NCBI GenBank assembly: GCA_040797825.1
Contig: JBFNEZ010000092.1
Location: 1 to 13,881, forward strand
Source: Geosporobacter sp040797825
Lineage (GTDB): Bacteria; Bacillota; Clostridia; Peptostreptococcales; Thermotaleaceae
Direction of reading: 5' to 3'
Length of the DNA: 13,881 bases
Each line of letters starts with the position of its first letter. Positions within the stretch are counted from its first letter, which is position 1. Of this stretch, positions 7,011 to 13,881 are shown piece after piece. A program made the position numbers and the translations under genes. The notes under the pieces are model-generated. The model had not been told where the DNA came from. It saw only the letters and a program-made list of their open reading frames with translations, and ran no database searches.

Positions 7011-8072
7011 ATGGAACTCATTGTAGATATAGAAAGAAAATATAAAGAATTTACACTAAAAACTGCCTTCGCTGTTAATCAAGAGGTTATGGGTTTACTC
7101 GGTTCCTCTGGTTCTGGAAAAAGTATGACCCTTAGATGCATTGCTGGATTAGAAACGCCAACTAAAGGAAGAATCATTTTAAATGGACGTACTTTATTTG
7201 ATTCCGACAGGGGAATAAATCTGCCTAGCCAAAAAAGAAAGGTAGGTTTTTTATTTCAGAATTATGCTCTGTTTCCTCATATGACCACAGCAGAAAATAT
7301 CGAGTTTGCCCTCCATCGTTTACCCAAATCTCACCGCACTCAGATTGTTAGTGAGAAGATTGAAAGAATGCATCTAAAGGGCTTAGAAAATCGGTTCCCT
7401 AGCCAGCTTTCCGGGGGCCAACAGCAGCGCGTGGCCCTAGCTAGAGCACTGGCCATAGAACCTGAGATGCTGCTACTGGATGAGCCCTTTTCCGCCCTAG
7501 ATACACAACTGCGTGATGAGATGGAGCTCGAGCTTTTAAACGCTCTTCAGTCCTACCAAGGGATTACAATTTTTGTTTCTCATTATATGGAGGAGGTCTA
7601 TCGTATTTGTAAAAATATTACGATTCTTTCTGATGGAAAGATAACCGCATCGGGAACAAAGAAAGATATTTTTGATAATCCTCCTTCTCTCTCGGCTGCC
7701 AAACTAACAGGATGTAAAAATATCTCGAAAGTAGATTATGTAGATGAAAAAACGGTAAAGGCCCTGGATTGGGGATATATGATTAAACTATCTTCACCTA
7801 TAGTTTGCCAAAAATCCTACATGGGTATAAGACCCCATCATTTGGAAATCTGTAACCAGCCTTCCCAAAAAAACTCATTTCCTTGCTGGGTCAACCATAT
7901 CACCGAAGGAATTCATACTATCACTGTTTTTTTTAGAACTACAGAGCAAAACAATAGTTCTCTGGGATTTCTCCAATGGGAAGTTCCTAGAGAGAAGTGG
8001 GAAGAGCTGCAATATTGGCAGGAACCCTGGTATGTATTCATGGATGAAAGGAAACTCCTCTTTGTTGATTAA
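7011..8072 (+). CDS. modC: Molybdate/tungstate ABC transporter ATPase ModC
   Basis: The 353-residue cytoplasmic ATPase drives the ModB permease. Walker A is GSSGSGKS (31-38), the Q-loop is Q83 in FQNYALFPH, the signature is LSGGQ (133-137), Walker B is MLLLDE (153-158) followed by the D-loop SALD, and the switch histidine is H191 in SHYMEEVY. After about residue 230 comes a C-terminal extension containing MGIRPHHLEI, as in the TOBE-like regulatory part of ModC proteins. GGAGG (6999-7003) lies seven bases before the ATG, and modB ends 28 bases upstream, so the two are co-transcribed. No modA follows or precedes. I see no strong plus-strand terminator after the stop. Confidence 0.92.
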   Translation: MELIVDIERKYKEFTLKTAFAVNQEVMGLLGSSGSGKSMTLRCIAGLETPTKGRIILNGRTLFDSDRGINLPSQKRKVGFLFQNYALFPHMTTAENIEFALHRLPKSHRTQIVSEKIERMHLKGLENRFPSQLSGGQQQRVALARALAIEPEMLLLDEPFSALDTQLRDEMELELLNALQSYQGITIFVSHYMEEVYRICKNITILSDGKITASGTKKDIFDNPPSLSAAKLTGCKNISKVDYVDEKTVKALDWGYMIKLSSPIVCQKSYMGIRPHHLEICNQPSQKNSFPCWVNHITEGIHTITVFFRTTEQNNSSLGFLQWEVPREKWEELQYWQEPWYVFMDERKLLFVD

Positions 8073-8147
8073 CTAACTGAAAACTGTAGAATTTCTCTGC
8101 TGATATTCATATATCTCTCCACATATTACCAACATGGCTCCTATTCT

Positions 8148-8186
8148 ATAATAGAATAGAATAAAGAGACAGACGAATCTGCCTCT
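8148..8186 (-). terminator. Rho-independent terminator of the PBP1A gene
   Basis: On the minus strand AGAGGCAGA and TCTGTCTCT form a 9-bp stem with one G-T pair around the loop TTCG (8165-8186), followed by TTATTCTATTCTATTAT. The stem overlaps the stop codon of the penicillin-binding protein gene. A second AT palindrome (8142-8158) sits in the T-rich tail. Confidence 0.7.
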
Positions 8187-10821
8187 ACTGATTAAAGCTT
8201 TTTTCTTCTAAATCCTCATGAATTCTAAACATAACTTCCCTCCACAAAGTCGCTGCCATTCTACTGCCATCGGTTAAATTAAGCTGGGGAAGATCATTGC
8301 CAATCCATAGGGCTGCTGTATAATAGGGTGTATATCCTGCAAACCAAGCATCTGCCTTTGCGGTCGTGGTCCCTGTTTTACCAGCAACAGGGATTTTTTT
8401 ATTGCCTCGATATAAACTGGCTCTTGTTCCAGTCCCATAAGAAATAACATCCTGCAATATATTCGTAAGGATATTTGCAATTTCTGGCTCCACTACAATT
8501 CGTTTTTCTGGTTGATATTCATAAAGGATATTGCCTTTTGCATCTAATATTCTTTCAATGGTGCTAGGCTTTATGTAAACCCCTTGATTGGCAATTGCAC
8601 CATAGGCTGCACTTACACTCAAGGGAGAAAGTCCCCGGGTCAAGCCTCCTAATCCTAGTGCGGCTAAGTTTTCATCATTTACATATTTATTTTCCTGTCG
8701 GCTTATAAAACTATCCCTAAGGGGATCTTCTTCATTGATAATGCCCAATTTTTTTAAATATTCCATAGAAGTATCAATACCTATGGCATCTAATAATTTT
8801 ACCGTAGCAACATTCATAGAATCAGCGGCTACCTTTCTTAATGGCGTTAGTCCCCTATACCCTGAATACCAATTTCTCGGCCAGAGTTTTCCATCCCTAT
8901 CATAATGGGGGCTGTCATCAATCAGAGAATCTGCTGTGTATCCATTGTCTAAAGCTGGCAGATATACGGCTAAGGGTTTCATAACCGAACCTGGTTGTCG
9001 ATATCCATCGGTAGCTCGGTTTAATACTTTTTTACCCGTAACATCTCTCCCACCTATCATTGCTTTGATTTTTCCTGTAGTATGATCTAAAATAACTAGG
9101 GCTGACTGAGGCTGTATTACTCCTCTCTCGTCTATTGTAAAATATTTGGAGGATAGAAGCAGATTTCCCCGATCGTCTATTTCATAAAAATCAGGATTCT
9201 TCTTCAAAAAACTACTCTTGATAATAATCTGTCCTTCTCCACCGATTTTGTAATCATCATCAGAAATGTTCAGCATCCCTCCTTGATGGAGGACAAGATT
9301 CTTGTTCTTGTCGACACTATAGAAGTTCTTCAATCCGATAGCGTTCTTCAAAAGTTTAAATTTATTGCTCTTTATTTCCAGTGTGTTCTTCTCCAGTGTA
9401 TAATTGGATTTTTCAATGATTAAGGTCTTCTCTTCTGTAAACATATTTTCTCCGTTAAAATATAGGAGGTTTCCTTGGTGATCGACTAAATTGTTCTGGC
9501 GGTCTAGATTACCGCTCTTTCCATTGTATCTGCGCCATTCTGTTAAAATTGGAGCCGATTTCTTATCTCTTTTCCCGGCAAGAATTTCTCCAAAGTTTTC
9601 ATAAACCTGTTCTATCTTCTTCTGCATATCCACATCAAGAGTCGTATATATTCTTAATCCCCCTTTATAGAGTCTTTCTTCTGCCTCTTGTTTCGTCATA
9701 CCTTGTTTCATCAGTATTTCTACTGCTTCTTTTTGAACTAAATCGGGAAAAAAAGACGTAATCTCTGTATTTTCTCTTTCCCTAGGTCTTAAACTCTCTT
9801 TGATATCTTCATCCAATGCCATTTGATATTCTTCTTCTGTTACATAACCTAGTTCCTTCATCTTATTTAGTACTATTTTCTGCCTTTCTAAAGAATCTGG
9901 GTTATACAGTACCCCATAGTCCTTTCCGATTAGATAAATATGTCCGATTAGATTTTGATTGTTATTTTCAATATTCTCCGATAACTGCAGCAGATAGGGT
10001 GCATTCTTTGATGGATTTTTTGTAACGCCGGCTATCAAAGCGCCCTCAGCAATGGTAAGCTCCTCTACATCCTTATCAAAATAGGTTTTAGCAGCCGCTT
10101 GCACACCATAGGCTCCTTGTCCCAAATTAATGGTATTGAGATAGGTCTGCAGAATCTGATCTTTGCTCAATTCTTTTTCCATTTCCATCGCTAAGTAGGC
10201 TTCTCTAATTTTTCGCTTCATATCATTAACCAAGTTCTCTCTATCCACTTCTTCCCTAAGATATAAATTCTTAATCAACTGTTGGGTTATGGTGCTGGCT
10301 CCTTGTACAGGAGACTTTTGTTTTATGTTGATAAGTAATGCGCCTATTATCCTTTTTATATCTATTCCCTTGTGTGTCCGAAAGCGCTCATCTTCAATGG
10401 CAATAAATGCATTTTTAACTTGGTCTGGGATTTTACTAATCTCAATAATTTCTCGAAATTCAATGGTTTGAATCATTTCCAATTCTTGACCCTTGGCATC
10501 ATAAATAATAGAATGTTCACTTAATAGACTATTTATTTCTTTAGGATCAATATCTGGCACATCTTTGATAACATCCTTTACGAATCCGATTATCCAAATA
10601 CTTATGCAAAAGCACAAAAAACAGATAGCTAAGCCGCTTGTTCGAATAATTTTTATAGCTTTTGTAGATAAAACTTTTTTCTCTTCCTTATTTTTATGGC
10701 TTTCCTCTTCTTTTACTGCTTCTTCTAAGCCTTTTTCCGCTCCCTCCACTTCCTCTTTTTCAACATCCCCACTCCCGATGTCTTCCTTTGAAACTTCTTC
10801 CTTTTCTATTCCTTCCCCCAT
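8185..10821 (-). CDS. Class A penicillin-binding protein (PBP1A-type)
   Basis: This 878-residue bifunctional peptidoglycan synthase polymerises glycan strands and cross-links them outside the membrane. A charged, Glu/Lys-rich cytoplasmic tail (about 1-55) precedes one membrane anchor (about 62-82). The GT51 glycosyltransferase (about 105-280) shows EDERFRTHKGID with Glu143, QGASTITQQLIKNLYL and REAYLAMEMEKELSK. The transpeptidase has the active-site S612-V-M-K615 in RQPGSVMKP, S668-M-N670 and K815-T-G817. Between them, about 420-565 is an inserted beta-rich region with recurring D-x-x-GNLL-type strands, probably the OB-like insert of PBP1A proteins. An AGGGGGT ribosome binding site lies eight bases before the ATG at 10821. 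It is a single gene; a clear promoter could not be picked out upstream. The house name (ponA/pbpA) cannot be fixed from sequence. Confidence 0.93.
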   Translation of the reverse strand: MGEGIEKEEVSKEDIGSGDVEKEEVEGAEKGLEEAVKEEESHKNKEEKKVLSTKAIKIIRTSGLAICFLCFCISIWIIGFVKDVIKDVPDIDPKEINSLLSEHSIIYDAKGQELEMIQTIEFREIIEISKIPDQVKNAFIAIEDERFRTHKGIDIKRIIGALLINIKQKSPVQGASTITQQLIKNLYLREEVDRENLVNDMKRKIREAYLAMEMEKELSKDQILQTYLNTINLGQGAYGVQAAAKTYFDKDVEELTIAEGALIAGVTKNPSKNAPYLLQLSENIENNNQNLIGHIYLIGKDYGVLYNPDSLERQKIVLNKMKELGYVTEEEYQMALDEDIKESLRPRERENTEITSFFPDLVQKEAVEILMKQGMTKQEAEERLYKGGLRIYTTLDVDMQKKIEQVYENFGEILAGKRDKKSAPILTEWRRYNGKSGNLDRQNNLVDHQGNLLYFNGENMFTEEKTLIIEKSNYTLEKNTLEIKSNKFKLLKNAIGLKNFYSVDKNKNLVLHQGGMLNISDDDYKIGGEGQIIIKSSFLKKNPDFYEIDDRGNLLLSSKYFTIDERGVIQPQSALVILDHTTGKIKAMIGGRDVTGKKVLNRATDGYRQPGSVMKPLAVYLPALDNGYTADSLIDDSPHYDRDGKLWPRNWYSGYRGLTPLRKVAADSMNVATVKLLDAIGIDTSMEYLKKLGIINEEDPLRDSFISRQENKYVNDENLAALGLGGLTRGLSPLSVSAAYGAIANQGVYIKPSTIERILDAKGNILYEYQPEKRIVVEPEIANILTNILQDVISYGTGTRASLYRGNKKIPVAGKTGTTTAKADAWFAGYTPYYTAALWIGNDLPQLNLTDGSRMAATLWREVMFRIHEDLEEKSFNQ

Positions 10822-10986
10822 AAAGCTACCCCCTATGATAGAAATATGCTAGGTTTATCACAGTTTATAACGGTCTCTTCCTCTCTTTTATATATGCCAG
10901 TAATTTTTAAATATTCTTTTTCTTACAGACACAATAAATAATAATTAAAGGATAGTAAAAAATTCTCTTGTCCTTAAATTAGGGGA

Positions 10987-11040
10987 AATAGTAAAAGTGG
11001 CTGCCCCAAGAAAATTATTTTATCATCTTGAGACAACCAC
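10987..11040 (-). terminator. Rho-independent terminator after the nitroreductase gene
   Basis: Arms 11026-11040 and 10997-11011 form a 15-bp stem in minus-strand RNA if three G-U pairs are allowed. On the plus strand the same three positions become C-A mismatches, so the hairpin is built for minus-strand transcripts. It is followed by TTTTACTATTT. It ends the three-gene operon that begins near 13441. Confidence 0.78.
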
Positions 11041-11064
11041 CAATCCATAAATTATCCATCTCTA

Positions 11065-11820
11065 TTATTCTATACTCGCTGTAGCAGTATAGTCGTATCC
11101 TTTAGGTCTATCCTCCCTTGCAGTCTCATCTGCAATAAAAACCACAGCCCGCCCCTGATTTTTCGCCGCTAGCCACAGATGACAAAAAGCAATGCCCATA
11201 TCTACTTTGTTCAACCGTTCATATATCATGGCCTTTACAAGATTATGTTTTATACAATACCCATGGATAAGACCCTCTCCACCTTTAAAAAACCAAGGTT
11301 GACTATTGGTTGCAGAGGGTGCCAGGCGAGCAGCTTCTAGTAGTTCTCCCCTATCCTTTATATCTGTAATTTCTGTTAGTGTTTTTCGTTTGAATTCTGA
11401 AACACCTTCTCTATGGAGTGGCTCCATTGCCCTTCCAATGGCTAAAGTAATCACAAATTCAAGTTGTGATTTTGCTAAAATTTCTTTAGCGGGCTTTGCC
11501 AGGCCAAGCCAACAGCTTCCAACGCCCTTTGCAGAAAGATATAAATCTATCTGCTGAAGCATAAAGCCTATATTGGGTAGATAGCCTTCCTTTACTTCAG
11601 AGTATGCTACGATATAATGGGGTGCCTTAATGGCCATCAATCCCTTTATATCCTTATGAGCCACAACACTTATTTCTGTTTTGATATTCTCATACATTGG
11701 CTTTAAATTTTGGATATGATTAGAGATTTCATTAAGTACATCCTCATTCATGGGTGTTAAATCATATTTTCGAATGGATTTTCGCTTAAAAATAGTTTCA
11801 TATAGCATAGTTTCTTTCAT
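11065..11820 (-). CDS. TM1586-type nitroreductase family protein
   Basis: The product is an FMN-dependent oxidoreductase of the nitroreductase superfamily, about 251 residues. LYETIFKRKSIRKYDLTPM near the N-terminus is the usual FMN-phosphate-binding opening. EAARLAPSATNSQPWFF lies in the second half, so the fold elements are duplicated or rearranged as in TM1586-type members. GVGSCWLGLAKP and the end of the protein also fit. Two ATG codons are adjacent (11823 and 11820). GGAGG at 11827-11831 is only three bases from the first and six from the second, so I chose the second. The small membrane protein gene ends about 25 bases upstream, which suggests one transcript. The substrate is unknown. 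Confidence 0.87.
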   Translation of the reverse strand: MKETMLYETIFKRKSIRKYDLTPMNEDVLNEISNHIQNLKPMYENIKTEISVVAHKDIKGLMAIKAPHYIVAYSEVKEGYLPNIGFMLQQIDLYLSAKGVGSCWLGLAKPAKEILAKSQLEFVITLAIGRAMEPLHREGVSEFKRKTLTEITDIKDRGELLEAARLAPSATNSQPWFFKGGEGLIHGYCIKHNLVKAMIYERLNKVDMGIAFCHLWLAAKNQGRAVVFIADETAREDRPKGYDYTATASIE

Positions 11821-11844
11821 CATGTTCCTCCCCTACATTCACTT

Positions 11845-12084
11845 TCATGAATTTATTCTTTTCAGTACATTCAAAATCAATGCAATAAAAAAAACTGTAA
11901 TACTTCCAATAGGAGGCCAAGGAATCTCTCCATTTTCAATTGTATTTTTAAAAGCACCCAATATTTTCCCTATGATAAAAAAAGCAATTGCAGTGTTGAT
12001 AAAGATATCACTGTAGCGTGAACTGAAGGCATTATCGCCAATCATTACTATGAACATAGGAACAAAAACTATTAATGCGGCCAT
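11845..12084 (-). CDS. Small membrane protein, possibly interrupted near its start
   Basis: From the ATG at 12084 this is a 79-residue protein with a hydrophobic N-terminal segment (MAALIVFVPMFIVMIG), a second (DIFINTAIAFFIIGKIL) and a third near the end (PPIGSITVFFIALILNVL); the loop ENGEIPWP lies between the last two. I do not recognise a named family. The start has no ribosome binding site. The same frame continues upstream as RWIFYL, then a TAG (12103-12105), then MKKKNWRLIFYLIAVK back to a TTG at 12153 with a well-spaced GGGAG. The gene may therefore be broken by a stop at codon 17, or start downstream of it. It sits between the phosphatidyltransferase and nitroreductase genes in one probable operon. 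Confidence 0.55.
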   Translation of the reverse strand: MAALIVFVPMFIVMIGDNAFSSRYSDIFINTAIAFFIIGKILGAFKNTIENGEIPWPPIGSITVFFIALILNVLKRINS

Positions 12085-12161
12085 TAGGTAAAATATCCAT
12101 CTCTACTTAACAGCAATTAGATAGAATATTAACCTCCAATTTTTTTTCTTCAAATTCAACG

Positions 12162-12168
12162 CTCCCTC
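12162..12168 (-). promoter_or_regulatory. Ribosome binding site upstream of the interrupted small membrane gene
   Basis: GAGGGAG on the minus strand lies eight bases before a TTG at 12151-12153 that begins MKKKNWRLIFYL. It suggests that the natural start was here, upstream of the in-frame TAG, and not at the ATG at 12084. Confidence 0.5.
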
Positions 12169-12205
12169 TTATATTCTCACATCTTTATAATGTCTTTTAA
12201 TGAAC

Positions 12206-13393
12206 CTATTCTCCTTTTTGTCTCTCCTTTTCCCAGAAATATTTTGAAATAATAAACCCCATACTTAAAATAATAAACATAAATACATTAAGCATAAATA
12301 ACTCTGCTTTTCCTACCCCAGCCCTAGGAACATGATTAAAATCATTCCATAATGCTCTAGATATGTCTATTCCATTTGCATCATATATTTTTATAGTTGG
12401 GAAATTGCTTTCACGATCCACTTTGTATATATTTAGAAAAGTGTTTCCGTCAACATTATCATTGAATAATGCTGCTTCATCTTCTGTTAAAAACCCTGGA
12501 AAACCTTTATAAGATGAGATTCTTTTGCTATAGCCACTGCCTCCAACGGCTATATAATTCCCTTTTGAAGTTGTAAAACCATAGCCCATAATATAAAAAT
12601 TGGCACCACCATAATTGGTGCTTCTTATCTGGTATTTTCCATTTAAACCTCTATGCAATGGAGTAAATCCAAAGAGACCATCTACGTCTCTATCCCCATA
12701 AAAAACCAATAGTTTGTCATCTACCTGTATGCGGTCTATGATAATTGGATTCTTAACACCCCGATTGTTTTCAAAAGGTGTTGTGAACTCCATAATGGCT
12801 TTTTCTATACTAACATCCTTATCTTTTATACTATATTCATCATTATATACCCAACATGCTGCAAATACAGCTAATAGCATTACAATACTTGCAATTGCTC
12901 TATTTTTCTTTATTTTATAACTTATGCACTTTCTATTTAATTGCAATTGATTTGATGTTACATGAATAATCAATTCCTCGATTGCAGATAAAATTGCCAC
13001 AACACAAATTGTATACATTAATACAAGTCCATTCATATAGGGAAGTAATATTGGAAATACGAATAAAATCATACCAGTGGCTTTGTTTCCGTAAGTGTGA
13101 AGAATTGCAAAAGTTTTATATTTTTTTAGAACTATAAGCATCGATATGAATCTGATAGTGGCTATAGAAATAATCCAAATAACAATTTTTATTGGAGGAT
13201 TTACGATTGGATAAAGGACAATAAAAAAGACGCCCACCATTACCATGTCCGCTATAGAATCAAGCTTTCCACCAAAGCTGCTTGCAGTTCCTGACTTTCT
13301 GGCAATAAATCCATCCATAATATCACTGAGTCCACAGATAACATATATTGCGTAAAAAGCTGCCCCTAGTGGTTCAACAAAGATCAAAATCAA
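12206..13393 (-). CDS. CDP-alcohol phosphatidyltransferase fused to an exported domain; start region broken
   Basis: The first half is a membrane CDP-alcohol phosphatidyltransferase, which joins a CDP-linked lipid to an alcohol to make phospholipid. The full catalytic motif is present: D24-xx-D27-G28-xx-A31-R32, eight residues, G41-xxx-D45-xxx-D49 (numbered from 13393). Several membrane helices follow to about 145. After a basic linker (RKCISYKIKKNRA) comes a new helix (about 166-182), a polar, probably extracytoplasmic domain of about 180 residues that I do not recognise, and a last helix (about 366-384). The frame used here starts at a TTG without a ribosome binding site. Upstream, AAGGTGA precedes an ATG (13441) reading MKSIPN-stop-ISISRIFLSL, the normal family N-terminus cut by TGA at 13421-13423. 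The gene may be inactive, or use a weak internal start. Confidence 0.75.
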   Translation of the reverse strand: MILIFVEPLGAAFYAIYVICGLSDIMDGFIARKSGTASSFGGKLDSIADMVMVGVFFIVLYPIVNPPIKIVIWIISIATIRFISMLIVLKKYKTFAILHTYGNKATGMILFVFPILLPYMNGLVLMYTICVVAILSAIEELIIHVTSNQLQLNRKCISYKIKKNRAIASIVMLLAVFAACWVYNDEYSIKDKDVSIEKAIMEFTTPFENNRGVKNPIIIDRIQVDDKLLVFYGDRDVDGLFGFTPLHRGLNGKYQIRSTNYGGANFYIMGYGFTTSKGNYIAVGGSGYSKRISSYKGFPGFLTEDEAALFNDNVDGNTFLNIYKVDRESNFPTIKIYDANGIDISRALWNDFNHVPRAGVGKAELFMLNVFMFIILSMGFIISKYFWEKERQKGE

Positions 13394-13444
13394 AGAAAGA
13401 AATATTCTACTAATCGATATTCAGTTGGGAATAGATTTCATGTC

Positions 13445-13452
13445 ATCACCTT
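13445..13452 (-). promoter_or_regulatory. Ribosome binding site of the original phosphatidyltransferase start
   Basis: AAGGTGAT on the minus strand precedes the ATG at 13439-13441 by three bases (about five from the AAGGTG core). That start leads to MKSIPN and then the in-frame TGA. The frame after the TGA continues with the conserved ISISR residues, so this is very probably the original start of the gene. Confidence 0.65.
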
Positions 13453-13482
13453 ACCTTAAAAGATTTAATTGCATATAATATG

Positions 13483-13728
13483 ACTATAGTGGCCTAATAT
13501 AAGAAGATTGCGCCATAGAGCGGCAGGGTCTGCAACCCCTACAGAAATCTTGCATTGCAAATGTAGGGGCAGCAGACCTGCCTCCCGCCCTGTGTACCTT
13601 TCTGTTGGATGCTCGATGACGGAACGCATAAGATGCGTTCCCTACGGTTTATAAGTAATAAGCGGATAGGTTTTCTTTTCTGGCATATGCCTCCACGTAG
13701 GGGTTGCAAACCTTGCAACCCGCTTATA
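13483..13728. repeat. Modular hairpin repeat, copy 3 (long form)
   Basis: The left end ACTATAGTGGCCTAATAT (13483-13500) matches copy 2. Next comes a long imperfect hairpin, arms 13522-13543 and 13562-13582, built from GGCAGGGTCTGC...CCCCTACA and TGTAGGGG...AGACCTGCC, flanked by CATAGAGCGG and CCGCCCTGTG. Then follow module A, GGAACGCAT / ATGCGTTCC with loop AAG (13621-13641), about 50 bases of extra sequence, and module B, GGGTTGCAA / TTGCAACCC with loop ACC (13701-13721). The right boundary is approximate. It stands upstream of the phosphatidyltransferase gene. Confidence 0.82.
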
Positions 13729-13881
13729 TCACAACTTTCTACTTCTGTGACACAATGTAAGAAGGATGTGTATTAAGAAAAACTATAGTTATTACTCTCT
13801 TTCAAACAATATCCATTTGTTATTAATTACCTAAGTTTTGTACAAATAACTAAGCCGTATTTGGAAAATCATAGAAGCTCA
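13729..13881. other. AT-rich end of the window with no recognisable gene
   Basis: I see no open frame of interest, no clear promoter and no RNA gene in these bases. Only short imperfect palindromes occur, such as TCACA...TGTGA (13729-13750). With copy 3 of the repeat it makes up the non-coding end beyond 13442. Confidence 0.4.

Noticed and set aside
9549..10852. Several plus-strand open frames opposite the penicillin-binding protein gene
   Set aside because: They are shadows of the long minus-strand gene, have low-complexity Ser/Leu/Phe-rich peptides and lack ribosome binding sites.
13421..13423. TGA read as Trp (altered genetic code)
   Set aside because: The other genes use TGG for Trp and show no in-frame TGA inside long conserved frames, so a code change is not supported.
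13729..13750. TCACA...TGTGA palindrome as a Crp/Rex-like operator
   Set aside because: Only five paired bases with a 12-base gap, no known gene to control, and the sequence does not fit the full consensus of either family.

Overview
The window looks like chromosomal DNA of a low-GC, Gram-positive anaerobe of the class Clostridia. The evidence is AT-rich intergenic DNA, strong AGGAGG-type ribosome binding sites, sigma-A-like promoters and clostridial-type protein families. An Alkaliphilus-like genus is a guess from general resemblance. Almost all genes are on the minus strand; only the modBC pair is on the plus strand.

Layout from left to right. (1) A MATE-family drug/sodium antiporter (215-1570, minus), with an unassigned end fragment beside it. 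(2) A long non-coding stretch (1571-2195) holding a probable minus-strand terminator, a plus-strand relic of an ISAs1-type transposase, and the first copy of a modular hairpin repeat that cuts the relic off. (3) A small lipoprotein (2196-2783, minus), with a second repeat copy just upstream. (4) A TndX/TnpX-type large serine recombinase (3276-4901, minus), followed in the same frame, four codons after its stop, by a GNAT acetyltransferase that lacks its N-terminal part. (5) A molybdate/tungstate module: a regulator with an excisionase-type DNA-binding domain joined to a periplasmic-binding-protein-like domain (5026-5991, minus), and modB-modC on the other side of a divergent promoter region. 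That region has two good promoters and repeated ATAACATAAC motifs that may be the operator. No modA is present. (6) A class A penicillin-binding protein (8185-10821, minus) with its own terminator. (7) A probable three-gene minus-strand operon: a CDP-alcohol phosphatidyltransferase fused to an exported domain, a small membrane protein, and a TM1586-type nitroreductase, closed by a terminator at 10987-11040. (8) A right-hand non-coding end with a third, longer repeat copy.

The most notable points are these. A three-copy intergenic repeat family is built of 9-bp-stem/3-nt-loop hairpins and shares an ACTATAG left end; one copy abuts a dead transposase gene. Two neighbouring genes (phosphatidyltransferase and small membrane protein) each carry an in-frame stop close to the natural start, with a well-placed ribosome binding site upstream of the stop. 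The phosphatidyltransferase is fused to an unrecognised exported domain. The molybdate-type ABC genes have no binding protein, while a binding-protein-like domain sits on the divergent regulator. I found no tRNA, rRNA, CRISPR array or replication origin.
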